Source: Phaseolus vulgaris (lineage: Eukaryota; Streptophyta; Magnoliopsida; Fabales; Fabaceae). Taken from it: a stretch of 64,000 bases of DNA. The notes beneath the pieces were generated by a model. It was not told the origin of the DNA, did no database searches, and saw nothing but the letters and a program-made list of their open reading frames with translations. This document shows positions 24,426-35,274 of the stretch, piece after piece. Made by a program: the position numbers and the translations under genes. The DNA lies in the NCBI RefSeq assembly GCF_000499845.2, contig NC_023749.2, forward strand, positions 44,333,608 through 44,397,607. The letters are read 5' to 3'. The first letter of the stretch is position 1. Each line of letters begins with the position of its first letter.

Positions 24426-24635
24426 GGCTTACGCATATATTTATCCGTAGGCAAAAGTATGACTTACGGATATTTTTATCCGTAGGCATAATAGTGACTT
24501 ACGGATATTTTTATCCGTAGGCATAATTGTGACTTCCGGATTTTTTTATCCGTAGGCATAACTGTGACTTCCGGATTTTTTTATCCGTAGGCATAACAGT
24601 GACTTCCGGATTTTTTTATCCGTAGGCATAACAGT
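24426..24635. repeat. Central array of six exact 35-bp units with ATCCG cores
   Basis: Units start at 24426, 24461, 24496, 24531, 24566 and 24601, each 35 bp. The consensus is GACTTmCGGATwTTTTTATCC then GTAGGCATAAcwGT. It lies between the 3' ends of the two convergent genes, 81 bp from the transposase stop. The last two units are identical, so the array expands by recent local duplication. Confidence 0.95.
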
Positions 24636-24715
24636 GACTTCAGTGAATATTGTAGGACAACTGCAAATGTACTAAACATCCATAAATCTAAATTATGCTA
24701 TTACAAATGTTATAA

Positions 24716-27615
24716 TTACAAATATCGTCTAATGGACATTAGTTGGGTATAAACTTGTATCCGGCTAGTGTAGTATGTTGACCAAGTTTGGGCCGCCGGA
24801 TAACGATGTGATGCCCACAATATATCCGTAGGTGGAATTGGACAACCATCTTTGAGCTTGACCTATAAAGGTAATAAATATAAGGTACACAAATCTTGAT
24901 TTAGCACATCAATCTTGATTGGTTTAGTTTATACCTGGACAAAATGATTTCCGTGGACATGTCCAATTGCAATGATTCGGTGTTGACGGAAGTTACTTGG
25001 TGCTTGGGTTCTTAAAGGAAAAATACTCAATGATTGTAACATGGACAAAGAAACAAGAATGACATTATACCGATTTGCAATAACATATCCCATGTCTGGA
25101 ATTGTCATCCACTTATCTGTTCCTGCCTGCAAGTACAATTGACAAACAAAGTTAAATAAAGAAATGCAATGTAAAAATGAAATGGTTTTAGTGGTTGGTA
25201 CCATAGACATGTGTTCCACTAGAAGTGAGTTCTTCAAGTATTCATATCTATCATCACCACCAAAGAGTTGAACATATTCTTGTCTCCATTCACTTAGTTC
25301 TTTTAACAAATTCATTCGAACAACAACCCATGACTCCTCTCCCATTCCCAATTGGGCAGCAACAGCACGGTAGCCACAATGGCCATCAGCCCTAACGTCA
25401 ACAACATCAACAATATATGGATGATACCCTACAGGGAACTGATCAAGGAAAGGAATACATTTTGCTGGTACAATTTCTGGTAAGCTTTCTTCATTAGATT
25501 TTTTGCTTGCACAACTATCATGTTGTGAGTGTAAGAAATCCACATGTTCAAAATAAGAAGGGATTCGCTTAGTTGATCTCATGAATTTGGTAGGACGAGA
25601 CATCTTTACAGCACCTTTTGTTTTCACCTTATGATCTGGTGCGTAAATAGATGTTTTCTCTGGAAAGGCAATATCCTGCAATTTACTCTTGATGTTAACC
25701 TTACCTGCAACATCCAACTCTTTAAACCGCTTCGCGATGACCTCAAACTCTTTATCAATTGACAACTCAGATGAAGATTGTTCAGTAGCAATGTCTTCAA
25801 AACTTAAACGAGTCCACATCACATGTACTGATTTAAGTGGTATGCTACCAACACCAAATGAAGTCAATTGACACGCACAAGGAAGACCATGAGTACATGT
25901 AAGACTACATCCACACCTACTTTTATCAAACCCCACTGATTTAACCCTATCAAGTTCTTCTGAAATAAGGTTCAAAGCATATTTAGACACAAAACCTAAC
26001 AATTTTTTGTAAGCTGTAACCTTGAACCGATGTCCAACCACATGCAAACTCTTTTGGAATGAATCTTTGATTGCATTATGTTGTAAAATAATCATCTTAT
26101 TGATGGAATCCCAGCAGAAACATAAATCCCCCATCGAATTCTGAAGAACTCTCTTTAGGCTCCAGTGTGCCGACTCAACTATGTTACTTGTTGTGTTTCC
26201 TAAGTGCATCACCTTATCTATCCATGCCTTGACAAATTTTTCTTTATGTGGACGTAACCATGTATCCATCACATAATCAACAAATATAGGCCATGGAGAA
26301 CAGACAACTCGAAGAGCATTGACACGATCTTCAAAGGCCTCAACAATATCACAATCCACAACAGATCCCCACACTTCCATTACTTGATCCCATGCCTCTC
26401 TTGGATGCACCAACATTTTACATTTTGCTTTCACATTTTTATCAATGTGAAACCGACATAGCAAATTATAAGCTTCAGGAAACACCATTCTAATTGCATT
26501 CATTAAGGCAACATCTCTATCACATACCACCACCCTAGGGCATGAATCAACTCTTAAAAACAACCCTTTAAGTCTGTCAAGGGCCCAAAAAAAATTATTT
26601 TCCTTTTCTGCTGCTAGTAAACAAAATGCAACGGAGAAAGTCAAACCTGTAGACGTAATCCCAACAACCTCAAGTAACGACATCCTATACTTGTTCGTCT
26701 TGTACGTACTATCCATTAATATGACAATGTTAAATGAGTTCACCAATTTTACTGAATCTGGGTGTGTCCAAAATATATCTTGCACAATATTAGAGACCTC
26801 ATCGCACCTACACCAATGCACGTACCTGTCTCGCTCTAGTAACAACATCAGTTGTTGCATTTCTGTTCTGTGACCTCGTTGTGATCTTCGGTGAACAGTG
26901 ATTGCATTATAAACCTGCTTAATCGTTGTCACATTCTTCTCATTTCTCTCTTTCATGGTTAGTAAAATATTTCTTGGCTTCACCGCAGTTTTACTCATAT
27001 CCTCAACCATAACCTTTTCCTCTATACCTAACCTTCCAGCATAGGGATGACCCACCATTGTCTCTGCCAAGTCATGATTGTGAGAACCACAAATTAATTC
27101 AACCTTCCACCCTTGACCACCTTTGACTGGTTTGCCTCGCAATCTGAAAGGACACTCACACTTCCTACTTCCAGTTTGACTGACATCTACTTCTTTTTAT
27201 ACCGTCTGTATTTACCTCCTCTCTCACAACCTAACAATACATAGGTCATCCTTCCTCGTTGGCCCGTCCATGTATCTGACCTTAATATAACAATGACAAA
27301 CCCATAACTATAGCCAACACTTCTCGCCCAATCTAACAGCTCATCTCGATCACGAAATACCTACAATAACATTCTTAAAAATTTAAAAGAACATCTTGAT
27401 CATCATGCCAAATTTAAAAATAATTCATATAAAAAACATTCACAACCCAACATTGACCATACCTCATTTGTAGAAAATGCCTCACTACATTCATGTGCCC
27501 TGTGTTCATTATCTAATGCGTTATAACTTGTTGATTGCTCCAGATCAACATCATCTAATCCATCCCACACATCAATCTCCCCTAAAACTCCCATGTATGA
27601 CTCTGTTGAATCCAT
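24716..27615 (-). pseudogene. MuDR-type transposase fused to an OTU protease domain, one-base frameshift
   Basis: Exons are 27615-27463, 27360-25202, 25126-24935 and 24862-24716, with GT-AG introns; the 75-bp intron 25201-25127 is itself open. Exon 2 is one base short of a whole number of codons: a TTTTT run at 27194-27198 (AAAAA in sense) has lost one base, breaking the frame near residue 107 of what would be 883 residues. Upstream lies the MuDR N-terminal region with a Cys-rich motif (CECPFRLRG); both parts otherwise read open. The DDE catalytic residues are all present (Asp in MDSTYKTN about 268, Asp in VVVCDRD about 332, Glu in NIVESAHWSLK about 447). A SWIM zinc finger follows (CGCSLTCTH, about 534-542). 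The C-terminus is an OTU-type cysteine protease with its Asp-Gly-His-Cys (Cys about 713) and Gly-Asn-His-Phe (His about 832). A sequencing error could also explain the shift. Confidence 0.9.
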
Positions 27616-27642
27616 TCGGTTGCTGAAAAAAATTAACACTTC

Positions 27643-27953
27643 ACTTCCGGATAAATTAATCCATAACCAAAAAAATATCAACAGTTAACTTCCGGATATA
27701 TATATCCGTAAGGCAATATTATGAACTACGGATATTTTCATCCGTAAGGCAAATACTAGTCCCGGATATTTTCATCCGTAAGGCAATATTATGAACTACG
27801 GATATTTTCATCCGTAAGGCAAATATGAACTACGGTATCAGCATCCGTAGGCAAATCCTAGTTCCGGATATTATTATCCGTATACAAAATTTTGACTTCC
27901 GGATATTAATATCCGTAGGCAGAAAATTTGAATTCCGGATTCCGATATCCGGG
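27643..27953. repeat. Right array of about nine 34-36 bp units with ATCCG cores
   Basis: Units of the form ACTTCCGGATATxxxTATCCGTAAGGCA recur with spacing of about 32-37 bp. It lies directly upstream (minus strand) of the transposase start codon at 27615, mirroring the left array upstream of the PMD gene. It is more degenerate than the central array. Confidence 0.9.
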
Positions 27954-28258
27954 ACCAGCTGAGCTCGAGAAAATAACCAAAGACGAACGAAAATGGATTA
28001 CTTACCTCCTTTAACTTGCCAAACGAAGCTTACACTCAACTTAGCAACAATGAACGAAGCACAACCTTCTCTTTTGCAGCTCAAACCAAAGCTTCACACA
28101 TTCATGAACTTCTTCTTCCTCACCATTCAATGTTTTCATAAATGAAGAAGACAAGGGCATTTTTGGATTTTAAAAAATGTGTCGGGTGCCAATCACAATT
28201 GATCGGGTGCAGGAAGCAATTGCCCTCATTTTTTTACCTTAAACCACTAACGAAACCT

Positions 28259-28625
28259 GGCTGTTTCTTCTTGCACCTCGATATATTCTTCTCTCACCTC
28301 CATAAATTTTTAAATTTCCAAAAATACCCCTCTATAATATTTCGAATTACGTAATATGAAAGTTTTTTTCAAATTCGTAATTAGATTTTGGATTATGTAA
28401 TCCGGAAGCCTTTTTTCATATGCATAATTAGTTTTCGGATTATGTAATCCATAAGTCTTTTTTAGCTTCCAGATTACATAATCTGGAAATCTTTTTTCAA
28501 ATGCGTGTCCGGATTATATAATCTGAAAACTACTCTATGCGTGTGTACAAGAAGGATAAAAATGTATTTTCACGTTTTATATATGGGTGACAAAAGAACC
28601 TATGGAGGTGCAGAAAGAAACAATC
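28259..28625. mobile_element. 367-bp fold-back Mutator-like MITE with 9-bp target duplication
   Basis: The left end GGCTGTTTCTTCTTGCACCT and right end (reverse complement) GATTGTTTCTTTCTGCACCT are inverted repeats, with ACCTCCATA blocks following. The flanking 9-bp repeat ACGAAACCT is perfect (28250-28258 and 28626-28634). The interior (28343-28530) is several imperfect copies of a palindromic unit, TTCGGATTATGTAATCCGGAA-like, with T-rich spacers. It was inserted into the right arm of the outer element, after that element's formation. No coding capacity. Confidence 0.9.
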
Positions 28626-28836
28626 ACGAAACCTTTTCAACAAACTAGCAACTCCACCGTACCTCTGTCGAGCTCAACCTTTCTTGCAGCAACCTCCACG
28701 ATCTCACTTACAACCCACACATCGTCATGAAAACTGTGTTTTGAAATAAAATACGAAGGAAAATTTTGAAATTTCAAAAAATGATGTGGTGTAGGAAGAA
28801 AAATGACGGGGTGCAGGAAGAACACCCAGAAAATTT

Positions 28837-30850
28837 TACCTAAAAAATTTGGCATGATCAAGCCCACTTAAGGTTACTAATAGATTAGGCCGATCATCTT
28901 AATTTTTTTTTAAAAAAAAATAAACCATAAAAATTTTAGAAGTGTTTTGTTATATTTTTGTAAAAGTTATCACAAATGTAGTAATTAGAGGATGCTACAA
29001 TCCAAACCAAAATTGATTTAAGGAAGGATTGTATACTTTTGTAAATTAATTCATGTTATTTTTCTTCAATTCATGTTATTCACGTCCACCTACCTCACCC
29101 ATTGCATTCACTCTCCTTTTACAGATTCACACAGAGTCAAACGATTCCTGAGCCAAGTCAGGAATCTCATGGCTTCATGTGGCATGCATGCAGAGGGCGC
29201 AGGGGGCACTGTTTCTCTTGATTCCAGCAAAAGCAAGGGTAACGTTGTAACTTGCTTGGGATGACTTGGCACTCCCACTCTACAGTGCAACTTTCTCTTC
29301 ATCTTTGCGCAGATAAACATTTCACTCAAATTGATCTTTCCTTCCACACTCACCCGCAAGCATGCATGAATCCAAACGGGGTGCTCTTGTGACTTCCATC
29401 GTCGCCAACAGTGGCACCCCTGGATCCAAACGAAGCCTAAGTGTAATGGAAATTCAAAAACAGAAACATGTTCCAAAAGTAGTTTTGTCATTTCACATAC
29501 ATAGGTTCAAATTTGATCAGTGCAGGAAGTAATTTCCCAAGATCAATAATAAATTAGTTTTTCAGCCCAATACAATATCAACCTATGATGGGCAATGTTA
29601 ACTCAAGTTTGGACTTGTTTTAATAACTCATCCTCAAACCAACTTGATATAAACATTTGATCAAAACAAGTAGTTCCCATCAAAATTAGACAAGTTTGAG
29701 TCGATAATTCAGATTCAAGTGTGTTTATCATGCCTAATTATTATAAAAATTTGGCAATATTACAGAATACTATGTTTTTCATATATTTTGATACATATTA
29801 GGTATAAGTCTCTTTTTCTTATTAATTTGTATGAAGTTTTTCTTCTAAAAAAAGTATTTTTTTTTAAATAAAGATGATAAAATTTGTATACATTTTTTCT
29901 TTTTAAATAAAGAGTATTTTTTTATTAAAAAATGATAAAATGGATATTTTGTATTGTCTAAATGAGATAATAAGTTGTTTTTTAATTAAAAAATGGTCTT
30001 TTGGGTTAAATTTTTTGAAAAAGTGTTTTTTTAATTAAATAATAGCTTATTATGATTTTTAACATCTTCGGATGAACTTATTTTAAAAGAATCAAAATGA
30101 AAAAAATTGCATTTTCTAAGAAGGTAAGAGCAACATGAAGTTACTTCTCATAATAAAATAGATGTTGTGAATTTTTTATTTTTTTTAAAACAGCATGAAA
30201 AAAAAATATTAATTCTTTATTTATATAAGAATCACTTAAAAGTAAATAACTATTTTATCACAAACAAACATAACCAATAATATTTACATCAATTGTTAGC
30301 ATTTTGGCCTTGGGAAGGATAATGTCCTTTTAGTAGATTATAAAAGGATGAATTAGAAGGTTAAAATGCCTTCATTGCTCTCATTATTTAATACACACAC
30401 ACATATATTCACATAAAATTAAATATTTTTTTTCATGTTTTTCCATTATTTTTAAACTATTAGCGAAATGGGAAAATAGAGTGGAGCGAAAACATAGTCA
30501 AGTAAATGCATATTTTTTTAAACAAAAGTTGACAAACTTTTAATTTATTAATTAAATTTAAAACTTCCAGTTTTAGTGTATAATTAATTAAATAACTAGT
30601 TATTAGATAGCATAGGAACTTATGGGAACAGTATGAACCATTAATAATGTGAAGTCATAAGAAAATTTAAGTTATTTTATTGTCTGATAATGGACAATAC
30701 TTTCTTGCCTGTTTTATTTTCTAAGTATTAAAAAAAAAAACGTTAAATAAAAGTTTCATGATATTATATTCATTTTCAGTATTACGACATTGATTAAATT
30801 ACTTTTTATCCCTCTTTTTATTTTTAAAGTTCTAATCATTTTTAAAATAT
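28837..30850. other. AT-rich spacer with a lone Mutator-like terminus
   Basis: A terminus-like block at 29510-29545 has the reverse complement GGGAAATTACTTCCTGCAC; no partner end was found. 29070-29430 is less AT-rich and has open frames on both strands (29108-29491 minus is the longest), but none shows a recognisable domain. The rest is AT-rich with long A and T runs. Confidence 0.35.
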
Positions 30851-31036
30851 TTAATTTAGTCCCATCATTTTTAAAATCATGCAATATAATTTTTTCCCGT
30901 AATGTGTCTGAATTTAATTTGTAATTAATAAATATTAAAAGTTAATTTAGTCCCATCATTTTTAAAATCATGCAGTATAACTTTTTTCCCGTGATGTGTC
31001 TGAATTTAATTTGTAATTAATAAATATTAAAAGTTA
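30851..31036. repeat. 91-bp direct tandem duplication
   Basis: Two copies (30851-30941 and 30942-31036) begin TTAATTTAGTCCCATCATTT and contain CCCGTAATGTGTCTG / CCCGTGATGTGTCTG. They differ at a few bases. Confidence 0.85.
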
Positions 31037-31704
31037 AAAAAAAGTAGAAATTTATAATTTTAAAATAGTTGTGGTTATATTTTTTTCTTTTATTTTCAGA
31101 AGAAAAATGTTATGATACATAATAGAAATTAAATCATATAAAAACTAAGAATTTAATATTTAATGATGTAAAAAACTAATTTTGATGAAATATTTTCCTT
31201 AATGTGAATAAATTATATATATGAAAATTATTATATAATTGAAATTACTAAAGAATTATTATTTTATTGTAATATGATCAAAATATTAATAATTATATAT
31301 TATTTGTAACACTTCACAAAACGTGTGCATTACCTTAAGTCCAGTGAGATAACATTATTAAGGTTCACTTTGGAGATCGGAGCTCCATCACGGTTTTGTC
31401 CTTAAAAGATGTCTCAGAGGATTAAGGGAGGAAAGTGAATTTAAAGTGCTATTGACCTCGATTCCTAAGCGATCTGAGACTATTGGACATACTAGAACAA
31501 TTGTCATCATCTCATCCCTCTTAAAAATGATTTGTCCTTAAGTATGAAGGTTCTTCTTCATCATTAGTGTAACTCAAAAGGATTTAAATAACACAAATTA
31601 AAAGTAGAATTAACATCATGATAGATCTAGCCTATATGCATTTTCATTGTAAACCGTCTAATGGAAGTACATAAATGTAATAAGATTGACAACTTTTACG
31701 TGAA

Positions 31705-31763
<59 letters not shown>
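31705..31763. repeat. (CT)n(TA)n compound microsatellite
   Basis: A TC run at 31705-31725 passes directly into a TA run ending at 31763. Confidence 0.95.
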
Positions 31764-31767
<4 letters not shown>

Positions 31768-32086
31768 CATTTCACTTGTAAACCACCTCAACCTAGTATA
31801 AATATATGTATAAGCAAAGCAAAGATCATTTCTAACCGATTAGATTTTCAAACAGAGTCCCTAGATTTTCAAGTAATCCTATTATTGGCTTTGGAAATCT
31901 CTTTGGAGATAAGATTTTTAGGTAAAGAAAGCTATTAGTTGAACTAATTTTAAATACAACTTGAGGTTTTAGTTTGAAAACCTTATTAAATCCGCTTAAC
32001 ACTTTTCCCTACGCTTAATGCAATTTTTTCAAACAGAGTTAGGGAATATCTAAATCTCCAAGTTTGCTAAGCGAATCTCCCTCCTC

Positions 32087-32359
32087 AACGAATTGGAGTT
32101 GAGATTTTGAGGTGCTCTCTGCCCTAAATTCTCTCAATGTTTTCCCATGTGCTCAACAAATTTGAGATACAATTTTGGAGTGCTCTTTGCCTTAAATTTG
32201 CTCAATCAAATTCCATGAGCTCAACAGATTTGAGATGCACTGTTTAGGTGTTCTTTGACATATATTTGCTTAGACAAATTCCATGCGCTCAACGAATTTG
32301 AAATGTAGTTTTTTCAGTGTTTTTGCTTCAAATTCTCTCATCCAAATTTCCATGCGCTT
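32087..32359. repeat. 68-bp minisatellite, four copies
   Basis: Units start at 32087, 32155, 32223 and 32291 (68, 68, 68 and 69 bp). They share AACGAATTTGAGAT at the start and CAAATTCCATGCGCTC at the end. Divergence between copies is moderate. Confidence 0.9.
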
Positions 32360-33480
32360 AACCAACTTTCATGGACTCAATTTAATTTCAATTGGCTCAA
32401 GCCATTTTGACATCATTTCTTATTTTTTTCTTAACTACCTTTATTTCTCTTCTACAAGTCATAAAATTCAATTAAATCTTTTGAAACATTATCAATTTGT
32501 AAATTAGAAGTGATTATATTTTTTAAAGATCTATATTTGCTTAAAATTACGAAGCTTAAGTGTTTAAACCAATTTATTCAATTGATTTATAAAATTTAAT
32601 GTTCTATGACTATTGTTGGTATTTTCTAATTGTGTTAAAAGTATAATTTTTTGTATGTTGGAATGATAATTTGATGAATGAAATGAAATGTGAATTATGT
32701 GAAATGTGATCGAGACATAGTATTTTCAAGAAAAAAAATATCGTGTGTTGAGATTGTTATGAAAACGTATTTGATTTGAGAGTACTCTGTGAAAGAGACA
32801 ATCCTGACTCTATTGGTATCTTGGAATCACATAGATGAAGAGTATTAGGGAGTGAAAGTCGATTGAGGTTCATATAATTGAGTATGAGGTTTGAAAGAAC
32901 TTATCAGAGCATATCATATGGATTTACTCTATCATATGAGGTAATTTGATATTGTGACAATTATGTGCATGGTTGTGTGGATTCACAACGGGTAGTATGA
33001 CAGGTGCATGTCTCTGCGTGTTAATTTGAATACACGGGTCTTTCGAAAGTAGAGTCAAGTGTCTGTATGTGGATGTCAGTGAGCTTCTAACGAGAGTTCT
33101 ATTGAAATATGTTAGTGAATTTCTGGCATGAGTGACGTGAAACGTGAAATATTTACGTGTTTAATACATTTGGAATGAATGAAGAGTGATGATACATGTG
33201 ATTGTGACTGGATGATTCAAATCTAAATTTTTTTATTAAAGGTTTAAACAATCGTTGTTAGCTTACCCTACTTTATTGTTGGTGTTGTTATTTTAAAAAA
33301 AATATGTGATGATCGTGTGTTACATGTGAGTAAAGAATGTGTGTAAAGAATGTTGCAGGTTCTGAGACATCAGAGTGAAGATGATGGATTTTTCTTTTAG
33401 TTTTTTAGATGTTTTGTTTGATGATATAAATATTTGAAAATCCGTGTATATAAAGGGATAAGATCTTATGATATAATAGT

Positions 33481-35274
33481 ATGTTCATGTAAACTGTATT
33501 TATATATTAAACGTCATGACATAGAAATTGGATAAGGTAATTGAGGATGTTACCGTCATTGATTTTTCTGAGGATTTGAAAGAGACTAATGTAACATTTC
33601 ATAATTTTAATATATTATTTTCCAATACTATAATTAACATTATTATTAAAATGATTTGTATAAGCTTATATACTAAACATACACAAAAGGATGAAGAACT
33701 TGTGTTGATATGTTTTCCCATATTCATTGGACGAAGACCTTTCATTTCATGAAATGCTACAAAATAAAGATGAGGAAGAAAGACATAAACAAGGTAAAGT
33801 GAGATGTATGTGAGTCACATGATTGATTACATGACCACATTATCTTATCTTTTTTAGTTTACATTTTTCCATATTCAAAATAACTATTCAATGAACATAA
33901 TTGATTGTGTCTCAAATATAATTAATTATGCTATTTTTTTCAAATATTAAATAAATAAAATAATAAATAAAATGATACCATGATAAAAAAATACTTTATT
34001 TTCTTCATTTCTTCTAATCCGAGTAAATCTAATTTCCCCTCATTTTTTTTTATCTCTTTCTCTTAATGTTTTTTCTCCCCTTCCTTACTTCCATCATTAA
34101 GCTAAGAGTTTATTTTAAATCAAATAAATAATTTATTGAGAAAAAATATTATGTAAATAATAATTTACAAAGAAATGTATGTATTTAGAGAAGAATATAA
34201 TCTTAATATTAAATATCTTCAACATACTATATTTTAAATATAGTGAATAGTAAACCACTTCAAATAATGAGTTTTTAGATAAATCCAAATATTTGCTTTT
34301 CTTCGAATAAATGGAAAACGAAACAAATAATGAAGTAATTTTGAAACTAAAATCAATGAATGAGCACGTGGAGAAGCACGTGGGTGCACCTGAACACCAG
34401 AGTCCATTGTTCCAAACATCCCACAAAAGAAAAGAAGGGCTAAGGAATAGAATTATCCCATTCCGAGACAATTCATAAACTTGTCAGAAAACTCATGTCT
34501 TTCATGTTCAATCATTGAAGGCATCTCACCACATGTTTCTCTCTCCATTTCAGTGGCTCAGATATTCTCTTCTTTATTTTCCCAATTGTTTTAGTACAAC
34601 AAAAAAAGGACATAACAGTGTTGTTTTAATAAGTATATACTCTTTTTTTAATTTATATAAAAATATATTAAATTAAAATTGTCGAAAAACATTTACAAAT
34701 TACATAACATTATTAGTTTTTTAATTACGGAAAAATAAGAGAGAGGGAAAGAAAGAGAATAGAAGCGAGAAACAAAAATTCGTATAAAAGAAGTTCAAAG
34801 AAAAGGTTTAAAAACAATTATTAGACCTAAATTTTCTTTTAAGAAAATAAAATATGCATAAAAGTAGTTAATTGAATCATAATACAATGAAATACAACCA
34901 TAATTTTCATTTTTTTTTTATTTTTCTATTATTACATGTATATTTATATTTATTTAAATGAAATATAGATTTATGTGTATCTATATGTATGAAAGATACA
35001 GAAAGAATATGAAAGTTATGTTATTGAGTTTCAAGAGATTTGAGAAAGAAGAGATTTAAATTGAAAAGCAGCAACCATCTCTCAAAATTAAAGAAATAGA
35101 AATATATTTCAGAAAAATAAATTAAAAAAATTGTTATACATCCAAAACTAGAAAATAATGCAATGTCCATAATATAATAACAAAATTAAATATTAATATA
35201 AGTATAAAATAGAAAAAAATTTGAAAACAGTTAAAAAAAAATCATATATATATATATATATATATCACTAAAAA
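33481..35274. other. AT-rich intergenic DNA, nothing recognised
   Basis: Short frames only; the 112-residue minus-strand frame (34133-34471) has no recognisable motif and unlikely codon content. An (AT)n run lies at 35241-35265. Confidence 0.4.

Larger units (their letters stand above)
21697..28224. mobile_element. Complete 6.5-kb Mutator-like element carrying PMD and transposase-OTU genes
   Basis: The left end GGCTCATTCTCCCTGCACCC and right end (reverse complement) GGCAATTGCTTCCTGCACCC match at 15 of the first 20 positions. The similarity continues into CTGGCACCCAATC / TTGGCACCCGAC and ends at CCCTT, about 66 bp from the tip. The flanks are an identical 9-bp target duplication, CTCATTTTT (21688-21696 and 28225-28233). 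Two genes lie tail to tail inside: a plant mobile domain gene (plus, 22411-24188) and a MuDR-type transposase fused to an OTU protease (minus, 27615-24716). Three repeat arrays sit just inside each end and between the genes. This is a near-autonomous element; one missing base in the transposase is the only clear lesion seen. Confidence 0.9.
21499..28827. mobile_element. Outer Mutator-like element, split by two later insertions
   Basis: The left end GGGTGTTTCTTTC and right end (reverse complement) GGGTGTTCTTCCTGCACCCC are inverted repeats; similarity extends for about 60 bp with CATCATTCTT/CTTCCTxCACC blocks. Both ends are flanked by the identical 9-bp repeat AGAAAATTT (21490-21498 and 28828-28836), the Mutator hallmark length. 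Subtracting the nested elements at 21697-28224 and 28259-28625 and their duplications leaves an element of about 415 bp without coding capacity. Its right arm (28640-28790) carries a moderately GC-rich block of unknown origin. Confidence 0.8.
31288..33480. other. Repeat-derived non-coding block
   Basis: Begins with a GC-richer segment (31310-31450) that reads like the end of a dispersed repeat. It contains a (CT)n(TA)n microsatellite (31705-31763) and a four-copy 68-bp minisatellite (32087-32359). No open frame with a recognisable domain. Borders and family are unknown. Confidence 0.35.

Noticed and set aside
22025..24635. Regular 34-35 bp repeats that superficially resemble a CRISPR array
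   Set aside because: The units are contiguous with variable 12-bp remnants rather than unique 30-bp spacers. They carry inverted ATCCG cores, lie inside a eukaryotic transposon, and no cas genes exist.
25689..26873. Plus-strand frames opposite the transposase
   Set aside because: They are complementary shadows of the transposase exon.
29108..29491. 127-residue minus-strand frame in a less AT-rich patch
   Set aside because: No domain, and an alternative frame on the other strand is equally open; not enough to call a gene.
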